A stretch of DNA of 64,000 bases. Source: Blastomyces gilchristii SLH14081 (Eukaryota > Ascomycota > Eurotiomycetes > Onygenales > Ajellomycetaceae). Of this stretch, positions 37,822-49,215 are shown piece by piece (position 1 is the first letter of the stretch; the number at the start of each line of letters is the position of its first letter). The notes below the pieces were generated by a model that was not told the DNA's origin, did no database searches, and saw only the letters and a list, made by a program, of their open reading frames with translations. The translations under genes and the position numbers were made by a program. The stretch is taken from NCBI RefSeq assembly GCF_000003855.2, contig NW_003101646.1, forward strand, positions 1-64,000. The letters are read 5' to 3'.

Positions 37822-37933
37822 TCATCAGTTCACAGTTTTTATGTGAATTTTATTTTATTTTCTTTGTGTCTTTACTTCTTTATTCTATATACATATATAC
37901 AAGGCATATTCATACTAGTAAAACACTCCCCTC

Positions 37934-39015
37934 TCATTGCAGCGTTACGTCGATGTCTCTTAGAGCCTTCAATTGCATCGAGCCAATCCCCCTCGCTCGC
38001 TCCTGCAACCACATAGGGAACGCTCTCAGCAATCTGAGCCCGGACCGCCGCGTTGGAAGCACAACCTGCCCGCTGCGCTGCGACAGAATTTGCTTCACAA
38101 CCGCATTGGAGACCACATCAACCGTCATCGTCGGCATGTTAAACACAGTCCCCGGCTTGGTCAGCTGCTGGATCATCGGCGTCGCCACCCACAGCGGGTG
38201 GATAATACTCGTCCGCACTTTTTTCGCCTTATACCACATCCTCAACTCCTGCGTCAACGACTCGTGGAACGCAAGCGCACTCGCCTTGGACCCGGCGTAG
38301 TCGGCCATCTCGCCCAGCGCGACGAACGACGCCATGCTCGCGATCGTGATGACGTGCCCGTGGTTCTCGCGGATCATGGCGGGCAGGAACTCGCGCACCA
38401 TCCAGAAGTGCGAGATGGTGTTGACCTGGAAGGTGCGCTGGATGCGCTCCTCGGGCTCGTCGAGGATGGTGCCTTCGTAGCCGACGCCGGCGTTGTTGAT
38501 GAGCACGGTTGGGTCGCCGTGCGCGGCGCGGATGGCGTCGCCGACGGCTTTGATGCTGGCGGTCGAGGTGACGTCGGCTGCGTAGAAGAAGACGTTGGGC
38601 GCTGTTTTTAATAATCAGCAAACTATGTTCATATATATCATTTGGATTTAGGGGACGGAGAACGGGGAACGGGGAACGGGAACAGACGCAGCTTAAAGTC
38701 CGGCTCATTCAAGTCCAAAATGACAACTCTGACCCCCCTCTGCGCCAGGTCGAGCATAATCTGCTTGCCAATGCCGCTGCACCCGCCCGTCACTAGCACC
38801 AGTTCGCGCTTGTTGTCCCATGGCCGCTGGCTCTGCCAATTGTTCAAGGCCTGACTGGAGAGGGTGCGGTTGATGGTGCGGAGGAAGCCGAGCGCGAGGG
38901 CGGCGATGAGGGCCTTTTTGAGGAGTGGGGAGGAGTTGAGATAGAAGAGGAGCGGGTCGAGGGTTGTCCCGATATAGGGGCGGAGGAGGTCCAGGGGTTG
39001 TTGGAGGGCGGTCAT
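37934..39015 (-). CDS. Short-chain dehydrogenase/reductase, membrane-associated
   Basis: Two exons, 39,015-38,688 and 38,601-37,934 (intron 86 nt), give 331 aa. A hydrophobic N-terminus (KKALIAALALGFL) suggests ER or lipid-droplet anchoring. The NAD(P)-binding motif TGGCSGIG is at 76-83, with an acidic residue after beta-2 (VVILDLNEP) favouring NAD(H). NNAG is at 145-148. The catalytic Ser198, Tyr211 and Lys215 (YAGSK) are intact. The layout resembles retinol/17-beta-HSD-like classical SDRs of the DHRS3/HSD17B11 kind. Substrate unknown; a hydrophobic alcohol or ketone is plausible from the anchor and neighbours. Confidence 0.93.
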
Positions 39016-39132
39016 TTTTTTTTGTATTGACTTATTGACTTTGTGTTATTCTTTATTCTTTATACTTTCTTTTTCTTGATAGATGGTTTCTGTGCCTGGT
39101 GGTTTGGCTCCGATGCTCAGTTCCTCAAGCTG

Positions 39133-39165
<33 letters not shown>

Positions 39166-39869
39166 TATATCATGTAGTCTGTCGTAGCTTTATGAGATGT
39201 TTTATATCCATGTTACATCTTGTGTTCACCTGCCTATCCCTCCCATGTGTATATGTTTTTTTTATTTATTTATAGGTTTTATATTATATTGTCCGCTCTT
39301 CCGCTGTCATCGCCCTGGGCCTCGGAGCTTTTTATCTGGTTATTGAAGTCCGCTGTGGCTCTGTGGTGGGGTAAACTTGCAAAGGAATAGAGGGGAATTA
39401 ATAGCAGCCTTTGCCCCGGCCTCACCACCGGCGCCGACTAACTAGTTAACCCTCATTGAGTCCTTGGGGTTGTATTTGTGTCTTGGTTAACTTATTCAAG
39501 CATCTGCGGGCCATTAAATATGTTAATGTTACCCCTGCCGCCGCCAGCAACCTCGGCTACGACATGTGAGAGACTGAGGAATTAAAAAAAAAATAAAAAA
39601 ATAAAAAAATAAAAATAAAAAAAATGAGATAATACAATGGCAAATAATGATGACGAAAAGAAGGATAAAATACATAATTATTGAAGACGATGTGCGGAGG
39701 CTGCTGCTGTCATGCGTCATGTCTCGACCAGGCAGCGGTTAACCAGCAAACCATGGATATCAGGGGAGATAAATATAGTCATATAGAGATGGGAGAAAGC
39801 CAACATGTTATTTCCAGACATTGACTCTGTCTGTTTCTTGCATTGTATTACTTACTATTCAATGCAGCC
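39016..39869. other. Divergent promoter of SDR and P450
   Basis: About 850 bp head-to-head spacer with a (TA)n-rich stretch at 39,132-39,170 and an A-rich (A7T)n tract at about 39,583-39,624. No ORF is supported. Confidence 0.5.
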
Positions 39870-41844
39870 ATGTCCCTCCCCATCGTTGGCGGGATCAGTG
39901 TCCTGGAGAGCTACGTTCTCCAGCGAACTGTGTTCCCCGAATCGGCCTTCTACGGCCTCTGCCTACGTGTACTAGCGCTGAATATCGCGTTGAAGCTGCT
40001 ATATCATGTCGTGATATGGCCGAGATTTCTGAGTCCGTTGAGGCATCTGCCAGTGGTGAAGGTGTGTGTGTGTGTATGTGTTAAATACCATCCATATGCT
40101 GATGCTGTTCTTCTGCCGCCCCTATTCGAAAACTCAGGGGAAATATTTACACAATACAGCCATATATGGTTTCAATGATGGGCCCCTTAAAAATAAATAA
40201 ATAAATAAATCAAATAAAAAATATGTATTAACAGCATTACAGGGCAGACTCAACATGGCCAAACTCGTCTTCGACGAACCCTGCGGCAAATTACCCTTGA
40301 AATGGATGAAAACCATCCCCAACAACGGCTTGCTCTACTTCCGCAACAGTATCGGCCACAACTGCCTGCTGCTCACCAACCACGCCGCCCTGCTCGACGT
40401 CATGAGCACAAACACCTACGATTTCGAGAAGCCCGGCAAAGTGCGCGCGTTCCTTGCGCGCATCATCGGCCACGGCTTGATCTTGTCTGAGGGCGCCATT
40501 CATAAGAAGCATCGCAAGGCCATCAACCCTGCTTTTAACATTAAGAATATCCGTGCCCTGTATACGCTTATGTGGGAGAAGACGGGCTTGTTGCTGAAGG
40601 AGCTGGAGAAGGATCTCAAGGAGCATCCGTGGGAAGGGGTAGGTGGTGCGCAGGGCATGGGAAAGGTTGAGATGGGCGAGTGGGCGAGGTGAGTGTTAGA
40701 GCAGACTCAAAAGAACTTACATGGTTCCTTTATAATTTCTGTATTTTTAAAAAAAGTTTCTGACCTACTTTTCTAGGCGGCTCACACTTGATATAATCGG
40801 CCCTGCTGCCATGGGCCGCGATTTCCGCTCGATGCAGTCATCCGAGCACGCCGTGGTAGATGCCTTCTTGTCCATCCTGGAACCTACTAAGGAGAAGATA
40901 GCTTTCCTGAACGTCAATTTCCTCTTCCCGCAATGGTTCACCCAAAGACTGCCCTGGAGCATTAATGAGGTCATTACCGAAAAAACGGATTTCCTGCGCA
41001 GCCTCTGTCTGGATGTTGTTCAGGAGAAGAAGGCGGCTCTTATCTCCAGCAAGGCCACCGCTAAGGAACTTGAGACTGATATCCTGGGCACAATGATGGT
41101 CGGAGGAGACTTTTCGGATGATGAGCTTGTTGAGCAGATGCTCACTTTCCTTGCAGCAGGGGTAAATCCCACCCCTTTCCTCCCTCCCCCCTATCCAACC
41201 CACATCTCTAACACGCGCATGAAAATCAGCACGAAACAACCGCCAGCGCCCTCACCTGGGCCTGCTACCTCCTCACAAAGCACCCAGACATCCAAACCCG
41301 CCTGCGCGCCGAAATCCGCGCCCGCATCCCCAGCGGCAACAGCCCCATCACCTACGCAGACCTCGAATCCCTCCCCCTCCTCAACGGCGTCTGCCAGGAA
41401 GTCCTCCGCCTCTACCCCACCGTGCCCATGACCGTGCGCGAATCCATCCGCGACACCAGCATCGCCGGCAACCATGTGCCCAAGGGCACGCGCATCCTCA
41501 TCTGCCCCTACGCCATCAACCGCAGCCCGACCTTCTGGGGCGAGACGGGCGAGCAGTTCCTCCCGCAGCGCTGGATTGATGTCAAGCCCGATGGGACGGA
41601 GAGCGTCAACCACCATGGCGGGGCGGCGACGAATTTCGCGCAGATCACGTTCCTACATGGGCAGCGGAGTTGTATTGGGAAGGATTTTGCGCGGGCGGAG
41701 CTGCGGTGTGCGCTTGCTGGGGTGGTGGGGAGGTTTCGGTTTGAGATGCAGGATCCCAAGCAGCGGATTCGGATTGCAGGGGCGGTGACGACGAAGCCGG
41801 TTGAGGGGATGCATTTGAAGATGGAGAGGGTGGAAGGGTGGTGA
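39870..41844 (+). CDS. Cytochrome P450 monooxygenase
   Basis: Four exons: 39,870-40,061, 40,243-40,688, 40,777-41,161 and 41,230-41,844, giving 545 aa. An N-terminal hydrophobic anchor (LCLRVLALNIALKLLYHVVIW) places it in the ER membrane. The I-helix AGHETT is at 340-345 (assembled across the last splice), ExxR is EVLR at 398-401, the PERF-type FLPQRW follows, and the heme loop FLHGQRSCIG lies at 482-491 with Cys489 as ligand. All are intact. Intron 1 starts with a GT-repeat (GTGTGTGTGTGTATG). The CYP family cannot be set by eye. It belongs to the FMO-hydrolase-SDR-P450 block. Confidence 0.96.
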
Positions 41845-42173
41845 GGTTTTGTGATATATTTTTGATTGATACCCATGAAGTTTTGATTGAGGAGGCGGGG
41901 GGGGGGTATGTATTATGAAATTTATGCTTCCTGAATGACTGTATGTTTTTGAATTAAAATGTTTGCGATAAGAATGATATTTGTATATAACATTACTTCT
42001 GTGTAGTTAGTCACAGCAATTACATACTAATGAGATGTACATTTGAATTGTCCTTTTCTTCTAACCCTATTGAGTAGTTAACTACTTATTCTGCTTCTAG
42101 GGCAATGTAGATGATATCTTTCCAATTAGGCCCAAATGAAGATACGTCCAGCTAAGAGGAGTTGATCGGCGTC

Positions 42174-42214
<41 letters not shown>

Positions 42215-42518
42215 GAAAAAGAAACGATGCAAGGCTAGAGAGTAACTTACTGTGGCGTGATGTTCTACATATTTATCCCGCCCTACCCTACCCTACCCCC
42301 GTCCTATCAAGTTACCAACCATTGGGATAGTTATTTCTCCGTGCAAAAATGGATGCCGCAGCCGAGGTGAGATAGCTTTAATAACCTTCTCGCAGCTTGA
42401 AATTGAGTAAAAAATATAAAATAACTACATCCATGCAACTTCCAAAATCCAATAGTTTAGTTAAATACTCACGCCCAATAATAAATAAATAACTAGTTGA
42501 TAAATAACATCTAAAACA
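41845..42518. other. Intergenic region
   Basis: About 670 bp with a purine-rich A/G tract (42,175-42,222) and a short CCCTA run at about 42,279-42,299. It likely holds the P450 3' UTR and the YhhN promoter. Confidence 0.5.
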
Positions 42519-43403
42519 ATGCTCTCCCTCTCCACCCTTCTCCTGCCCTTCCTCTCCAACCTCTCCCTCCCCCCACCCCAGACCATCGGCCTCGTCAACG
42601 TCTCCCTCCCCCTTCTCGTCCTCTCGGAGCGCTACTCCTTCTACCCAGGCAGCTACATCTTCAAACTCCTCTCCTCCGCCGCCTTCCTCGGCGGACCTCT
42701 CTACTACCTAGCACCCTCTTCTTCGCCCTGGCAATGGCAACAATTGAACCCGTACCACCTCCGCATCGCTGCGGGTCTCGTCTTCTCCGCCATCGGTGAC
42801 TTCTGCCTCATCCCCACCCGCACGGAGTACTATGATAAGCACATCGGGCCCCTGGTCGCGTACAAAAAGAAGGACGAGGCGGAGGAAGAAAAGGATGCCG
42901 ACGAGCCAAAGAAACTCTCCACCTCCTTTCAAGCCGGCGTCGGCTCCTTCGCCGCCGCCCACGTCGCCTACATCCTCGCCTTTTTGAAAAACAGCACCGC
43001 CATCTCCTGGCCAATCTTCACCGGCACCTTCGCCGTCTCCATGGTACTCTCCAAGTGCCTCGGCGTCATCTACCCGCCCAAAAAGAACAAGAACAACAAT
43101 GCAGATCTCCTGAGCGGCAACCTGCTCAACCTCTCCATCTCGGACGACATGCGCCCGCTCGTCTTTGGCTATTCGGCTATCATCAGTGGGATGTTGGCTG
43201 TTGCCGCATCGACGGCTGCTGCGGTTAGCGCTGCGCCGCCGCACCAGCGCCTGCTGGGCGCCGCGATGTTTGTTGCGTCTGACATCTTTGTGGCGAAGGA
43301 TTCGTTTGGGAGGCGCAAGGCGGGGAATCCGGGGTGGTTGAAGCCGGCTGTTGGGTTTGGGTTGTATTTCTGGGCGCAGATGTTGATTGTCGGGACTCTA
43401 TGA
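42519..43403 (+). CDS. YhhN/TMEM86-family membrane protein
   Basis: Single exon of 294 aa. About eight hydrophobic helices carry family landmarks: LVFSAIGDFCLIP (conserved Gly-Asp), the aaHvaYilaF segment, and near the C-terminus FVASDIFVAKDSF (Ser-Asp, Lys) followed by a final helix LYFWAQMLIVGTL. Human TMEM86B hydrolyses the vinyl-ether bond of lysoplasmalogen; fungal members are mostly uncharacterised. A Lys/Glu-rich loop (KKKDEAEEEKDADEPKK) and a KKNKNNN loop are insertions between helices. Activity is inference. Confidence 0.88.
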   Translation: MLSLSTLLLPFLSNLSLPPPQTIGLVNVSLPLLVLSERYSFYPGSYIFKLLSSAAFLGGPLYYLAPSSSPWQWQQLNPYHLRIAAGLVFSAIGDFCLIPTRTEYYDKHIGPLVAYKKKDEAEEEKDADEPKKLSTSFQAGVGSFAAAHVAYILAFLKNSTAISWPIFTGTFAVSMVLSKCLGVIYPPKKNKNNNADLLSGNLLNLSISDDMRPLVFGYSAIISGMLAVAASTAAAVSAAPPHQRLLGAAMFVASDIFVAKDSFGRRKAGNPGWLKPAVGFGLYFWAQMLIVGTL

Positions 43404-43916
43404 GGGGGCAAGGGGTAGGTTTTTTCATTTCCATGGGTGAGAGGGGGTGGGAAAGGGGGAATGATGACATATGATGAATGAGAAGATGACGGTGAAGATT
43501 AATTAGGAGGGAGATGAGGCGGGTCCCTTGTCTAGATAATTGCCGTCTTACGCTGTATACGCACGCGGTCTACCTGTTTCTCTGTACTCGATACCTGTAC
43601 AGTCTATGCACATACATAACTCAAGAGATATAAGTGGATAAAATTCATAATGGGTCCTCAAGCGCGTAATTAGCAGGTTTTTCGAACATGCACATCCCAA
43701 GTTTTCCTACCATGGAGGAAATGACCAAAGCAATCTCCAAGCGCCAAAACCTATGAGCAATCATACTCCATGCAACTCGGACATAGACTGTAACATGATA
43801 CAAAGAACCTAGAAGCCAATCGGTTTCCAAGTGAAGAACCCCCAATCCCCAAGACTCCAAACATCAAAAGACCAACCAAACAGAACAGAACCCCTCTAAA
43901 CCGCCTAAACCGCTCG
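43404..43916. other. Convergent intergenic region
   Basis: About 510 bp between the YhhN gene and the WW-domain gene, likely 3' UTRs. Nothing else is supported. Confidence 0.5.
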
Positions 43917-45025
43917 TCAGAAATCCCCTCCCCCAAAGTCTCCCCCTCCTCCGAAGTCTCCCCCTCCGAAATCTCCCCCTCCAGAATCATCCGCCGCCAC
44001 CCCATCCGCGTACCCTTCTTGATAATCATGATGATCACCAATCGCATTCGCCAACATCGCACCTCCCAACAAGCCGCCCCCAAGGCCCAGCGCTGCAGCT
44101 CCGCCAGGTCCTATGCCTCCCATCCCCCTACGCTGTCTTGGTCGCTGGCCGTACATATATGGTTGCTGCGGGCCGTACAAGCCAGCACCTCCGGCTGGGT
44201 ATCCGCTATATCCATATGGTGCAGAGTAGGGGCGCTGGTATTGCTGCTGCTGCTGCTGCTGCTGTTGTTGGTAAGGTTGCTGGTGATGATCTGGGGAAGC
44301 AAACCCACTGCCGGTACCGCTGCTGGTGCCATGGTGGACTTTGGAGGAGGCTTTGCTGATTAGTTTCCCGAGAAAGCCACTGCCGCTCCTGGACCTGGAT
44401 TTTTTTGTTTCATGTGACGGTGGTGATAGTGTCTGTGATTGTGGTTGGGGACTGCCTGCATACGTCTGCTGGCCTTGGTCCCGCCCCTGCCATGCTCGCT
44501 CATCCTCTTCCGCCTGCAATTTCGTAGCTAACTTCGCATCTTCAGCTATCATCTTGTCATCTATACTTGTATGAGTCTCCGGTCCCGAAGAATTCCGCTG
44601 CCGCGCGGGATTATACGGGTTATTAGATCCCAGTTCTAGTGGTGTGGAGGCGGAGGGGGAGGCGGTAGCCGTCTTTTTCACAACGTCCGTTGCAGCTTCT
44701 GCGACTGCGGTAGCGGAGGTAGGGTCAATGGGCGTTGCTGTGGCTGCTTCGTCATATGAGGGTGGAAGTGTATCAGGGAGTGGAGGCGGTTCCCACTGTG
44801 AGACTCCCGTTTCTAGGTTGATGTAGAACCTGTGATTTTCGCAGTTTGGTGTTAGAGGAACTATTTTGCTTCTGCGGGAAGGAGGCGGGGTTTCTTTTCC
44901 GTTGTGCCCTGTAGAATTGCAATGAGAGATAAGACGTACCATTCCTTATACCGGTCGTCGAACTGCGTTTTCCAGCCGTCTGGAACGGGGGGAGGTGGAG
45001 GGGTGGATGGGGAGGCAAATGACAT
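43917..45025 (-). CDS. WW-domain protein with poly-Q and GDF repeats
   Basis: Two exons, 45,025-44,940 and 44,829-43,917 (intron 110 nt), give 332 aa. The intron splits the WW domain at codon 29. Joined, it reads GWKTQFDDRYKEWF then YINLETGVSQWEPP (residues 17-44) with both signature Trp and the Pro. A PPSY motif follows, which is itself a type of WW ligand. The middle is Ser/Thr-rich. A run of ten Gln (CAG-type repeat near 44,240-44,270) and a Tyr/Pro/Gly-rich part come next, then a Gly/Ala helix (GGAAALGLGGGLLGGAML) and a C-terminal tail of GGGDF units. Probably a low-complexity adaptor; no enzyme domain is seen. Confidence 0.88.
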
Positions 45026-45897
45026 GCTAAGTGATCGATGCTCCAAGAGATCGGATGGATAGCTTTATGATGCGATGTGATGTCTGTTTGACAGCACGGG
45101 AAAATGTTCAATGATTCAACGCGGGCATCTCACGTATTCTGTCGTTCTTAGATCCTTCGGAAATGTCTGTATGTTCGTTCCTATTTAATGGCCGATAGAT
45201 GATCTGATCGTGAGTTCTCAGGCAAATATGTAATGTAATGGAAATGAATTAGGGCTTGGGATCCAAATGCAGCAATCGGCAGGCGGGAACGGCGATGACG
45301 TAATGTTGTCTTCCTCGTTCACGGCTCAGCCATAAATCGTGCCTATTAACATTATTGACCATCGACTAGGAAGGACATCTGTTATTTAGAAAAGAAATAA
45401 TAGCTAGCCAGGAATAGACGAACCAAAGCTTCTTTACAGCCAAGATAGCTATCTAGGTATGGTATGTTGCGGAAGTTTTCAATTTTCCCCCTTCTAGATT
45501 AGTTAGGGCGAGACTGGATTCCTCTCCATCATCCACAGCTCCCTGACCATCCTCATTTCCCCCACCAGTCACTCACCTCAAGGCAACATGTTTATTTCTG
45601 TCAAGTTTTCACAATGAAGTGGCTGCCCCTGCTTTAGCCAGCAGCAATGGACTCTCATATACTCAAATCAAAAAAGAGGTGGCAGGATGAAAAGATGTCA
45701 GACACACAAGAACTACTGAGACCACAAAAGGAGAAATTTCAACAGGCCAGCATATTCAAAATTGTCCAGCTCTGTACAGAAGGTCTTGATTAGAGCAGCA
45801 TTATTTAAGCCAGTATGTCGGGCTTATAACACATCTATCCCCAATTTTCTAGGTTTGTTCACCAGTTCCATTGTACGCAAGGTTCTTATACATCATC
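45026..45897. other. Intergenic region
   Basis: About 870 bp upstream of the WW gene and downstream of EMC7 (both minus). A short ORF at 45,762-46,064 overlaps the EMC7 last exon antisense and is not called. Confidence 0.5.
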
Positions 45898-46395
45898 TCA
45901 CCTCCTCCGCGCCGCCGATCCGCCCTCTCTCCCGCTCGCAGCCGCTTTCACTGTCGAGTCTAGCGCAGCCATGGGTCCCTGACTCGTCCCGGCCATCCAA
46001 CCAGCAAGGTCAAACCCGCCCGCTCCGGCTCCAGCTCCGGCTCCAGGCCCCGCTCCGCGGATAGCATTGGCGCCAGCCCCCGCCCCTGCCTTTGCGTTTA
46101 TATCACCAATCGCGGCTGTTCGCCCTTTGCGGGAATGTCTCTCGAACTCCGCCCGTGTCTCTGGGTCCACTTTATTTTTAAGGTTAATTAGTTGACTGTG
46201 CATTACTCGTGGGGTGGAAAGGGCTTCGAATAACAGAAGAAGGCAGACGTACTCATATCCATAAGATAAGGCATTCCAACCGTCACAGCAAGAGCAAATA
46301 CCACGAGTAGAATCATCGGGTTCTTGAACAGGCTCAACGGCGAAACTGTGTAAAAATACAATTAGTAATCTTGATCGCAATGCTTCGGGCGACTT

Positions 46396-46432
<37 letters not shown>

Positions 46433-46985
46433 CTGAAAGAAGACGATGAAACAAAGGAATATAATGAAACTTACATCCAGCCCTTTCCTCATAAAATTCC
46501 CTCGTCCCCATCACCCTCGCCTCAACGACTGCAACCTCCCCAACCTGAACCATGCCCTTTTCCACCCCGCGATTCTCCCATGCGTTCCCCCTGTACGTCT
46601 CCCACACACCCACTACGCTACCATCCGCATCGACATCAACCCGGTACGGCGCAAAGATATAATCCCGCGAGTGGATGTCAAGGAGGAATGATTGCGAGCC
46701 CTGCACCTGTCCCGAGGGGATGTTGAATACGAAGTTTGATTTACGCGATAGTGGTGCTTTGAGGCGTAGGCCCGCTGGTGTAGAAGTTCCGGAGGCCGAT
46801 GAAGACGAAGGGGAGGAGGGATAGGAGCGAAGGGTAGTAAGGGTCGCGTGAGTAGAGGCCGGGAGGGAATTGGGGTTCGGTAATAGGTTCGAGGGCGGGA
46901 TTGTGATGGTGAGAATGGAGGCGGTGGCGTAGGTTAGGAGGGAGAGGAGGAGAAGAAAGAAATGTGACGATCGCGGAGGATGCAT
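45898..46985 (-). CDS. EMC7: ER membrane protein complex subunit 7
   Basis: Subunit of the EMC insertase that places transmembrane helices into the ER. Three exons: 46,985-46,475, 46,345-46,253 and 46,169-45,898, giving 291 aa. A signal peptide (FFLLLLSLLTYATAS) leads into the lumenal beta-sandwich of the EMC7/DUF2012 family (GSQSFLLDIHSRDYIFAPYR). After SPLSLFKNPM comes one transmembrane helix (ILLVVFALAVTVGMPYLM) and the conserved MDPETRAEF stretch. The tail is unusually rich in Gly-Ala (GAGPGAGAGAGAGG). Intron 1 (46,474-46,346) carries A33 on the coding strand. Assignment is firm from the domain order. Confidence 0.92.
46400..46432. repeat. T33 homopolymer inside EMC7 intron 1
   Basis: An uninterrupted run of 33 T on plus is A33 in the sense of EMC7. 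It lies mid-intron. Confidence 0.9.
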
Positions 46986-47376
46986 GATTGCTAGGCAAGG
47001 TGGGCAGCACAAGGGAGGCAGAAGCAAGGCGAAGTGGCTGGCTGGCTCTTGGTTCCCAGCTTTGTCTGTTGAGGTAACGAAATTTACATACTCCGTACAT
47101 TAGTTGATATATGATATATTGGCGGTCCAGAGTTGGTGATGTTTGCATTGTTTGTCTTGCTACTTCTAGTCACGTGCATCCAGTCCAACTTCATAGATTG
47201 CCGTTGACCAGTTTCAAATACGCACACAGGATAACATTCCTCCATGATTGATATTAACATGGGATGAGTGTTGCGGGCTTTTTACTAGAATGCCAGTGCA
47301 CCGATCATGGCGTTTTACCCCTTCTTTTCCTGAATAACTGAAAAGCCCGCTTTTCTCCTCCGCAAGTCCATTCACC
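46986..47376. other. Divergent intergenic region
   Basis: About 390 bp between EMC7 (minus) and the APH-like pseudogene (plus); probable EMC7 promoter. Confidence 0.5.
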
Positions 47377-47856
47377 ATGCCAGTAATTCGACGTCTACTT
47401 CGCGAGGAAATTACTTACTCTTCTGCAAATGAGAAAGAAGTTAATATACTTCACCGCCTAAGCTATCCCAGCCAGGAATCACAATTCTTCGCGCTTCTTC
47501 ATAGGAGGTGCAACTGGGTTAGAGCAATTATTGCCCATCACTTGAACCTTGAATCGCCTGATGAATGCGATGTTGATGTAGAGAACTGGCTCCATGGAAG
47601 CTACAATGTGTGTATTCCAGTTACTATTGCCAATTAGAAAGGAAAGAAACGGCCTGGAGACCGTGTCATGCTTCGGCTTCCTCTTCCATATCATGTTGGT
47701 GAGGCTTTTCGGCTAGGAAATGCGGATGAGAGAGTCCGATGTGAGGCGGGCACTTATGCTTGGCTGGAAGACAACTGTCCCGATATACCAATCCCGCGGC
47801 TGTATGACTTTGTGCAATGTCTACAGGCGAAACTGTATGGAAATGTGCAGCCCTAA
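47377..47856 (+). pseudogene. Aminoglycoside-phosphotransferase-like (APH) gene remnant
   Basis: The open register from ATG 47,377 carries an N-terminus like that of the large fungal APH/kinase-like family. It is interrupted by one in-frame TAG at 47,635-47,637, then continues in the same frame with the beta-strand region RPGDRVMLRLPLPYHVGEAF and the family motif CEAGTYAWLEDNCPDIPIPRLYDF. After that the family match ends and a stop follows at 47,854-47,856. The catalytic HxDxxxxN and Asp motifs are missing. It is a nonsense-bearing, C-terminally truncated relic. Confidence 0.75.
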
Positions 47857-47916
47857 CTAATTGGTTTTTCCCGAAGTAGCTAACCTGGGGGTGTGCAGTT
47901 TACTCATGTCCGAAGC

Positions 47917-48171
47917 TTAGCTCACCCCCAGCGGAGATTTATCGGTCATATCAGCCTCAACCCCCCAATAATAACTAACCGCCTTTTTAAAAGGCCAGTC
48001 AGCCAGCCAGCCAGTGCCAAATTTGAATAAATTACCCCATATCAACAAAAGTTCCGTTCGGCAATGCATTACATCCACACCAGCTGCTCTTGCGTAGAAT
48101 AACTCCTGCCTTTTAGCATCCCATAAACTCACCCACCTAGCGCAGAAACTCTCGGAATTAGACTAGAGGGC
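47917..48171 (-). pseudogene. Coding-like scrap, Trp-rich, unknown family
   Basis: Minus-strand translation gives about 80 residues without stop, including FCARWVSLWDAKRQELFYARAAG and LLIWGNLFKFGTGWLADWPF, then YYWGVEADM. The Trp/Phe-rich, evenly composed sequence looks like the C-terminal part of a real protein rather than chance. No start or upstream exons are evident. It lies opposite and just downstream of the APH remnant. Function is not known. Confidence 0.4.
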
Positions 48172-49215
48172 GGTCTACGGAATGACACATTTAGAGCTTC
48201 CTGAAAGAGAGGAAGCTAATTTGCGCGATGTGGGAATTATTCTTAACGCGTGTCTGGATAAAGCAATTGTGAGCTTGGTAGATGGATTGTGCGGAAGGTG
48301 GTGGTGGTGCTATAGATACTTCTTGCTGGCTTTTTTAGTAGCTATATATAATTTTCTTCTTGGAGATGGGATTAATTAATGGGTTAAGTTTACGGAGTCT
48401 AGTTCTTAATAATAACTGTTATTAGAAGGACACGCATGGCTTTGATATTCTGCTTTCTGTTTCTGAGTTTTGAATTTTAAAATCTCCGACGTTTCATGTT
48501 TTACATAGTAGTAGAGTAGTATAGTTATAGTACACAGGTATGTACTGTACTGTACGGGGTTTATATATGCATGCACGTCCTTATATGGAAGTAATATATA
48601 TTTATATATACAATTGACACAAAATATGTTCATCTGAAAAAGAGATAACGAGATATACATTACAAAAACGAGAAAACGAAAAATGAGAAAAAAAGAACTC
48701 AACTAAATGATAATAAATAACACGAAAACCGAAAAAATAAAAGCAAAAGAAAAACTGATGAATCTAGGTAGGTATATATATATGTTATATATCAACCCGC
48801 CTACGGGGAGAATATGGAATGTGACAGGTATGTATGTATAAGACATAAGACGAAATGGAAAAGGGTAGGAAGAAAAGTAGATATATATCTACATGATGTA
48901 TCACACCCAAACAGAGCTTTTGTCAGTGTACTCTGTACATCATGACACGTTTTTATGTGGCGTGGCGTGGCATGGTGTGCGTGTGGCATTACACAAACAC
49001 AAACACAAACACGATCCCGAGCAACCACGCTATGTTGTGAGCGGAATGCGGAATGATGAGGCAGGGGGGATATATATATACCGAACTTCCCCCCGTAAAT
49101 ATGCGATGAGGCACGTTTGTTAGGAATAAGAGCGAGTGGATGGGCGATACAAGACGGGAGCTGTGCTTTGTGCACTATGTTTGTGCTTTGCGATTGTGGT
49201 ACGAAGAGGGGGGTG
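48172..49215. other. Intergenic region
   Basis: About 1 kb with AT-rich and microsatellite-like sequence (TATATA runs near 48,770-48,795, CAAACA repeats at about 48,993-49,011). A 65-codon plus ORF at 48,182-48,379 has no domain support. It probably contains the acyl-CoA synthetase 3' UTR on its right. Confidence 0.5.

Noticed and set aside
42279..42299. CCCTA run as telomere-like repeat
   Set aside because: Only about four units, interior position, unit not the fungal TTAGGG/CCCTAA.
44138..44359. Open frames on plus across the WW-domain gene
   Set aside because: They are antisense shadows of the poly-Q and Gly-rich coding sequence; no domain and biased composition.
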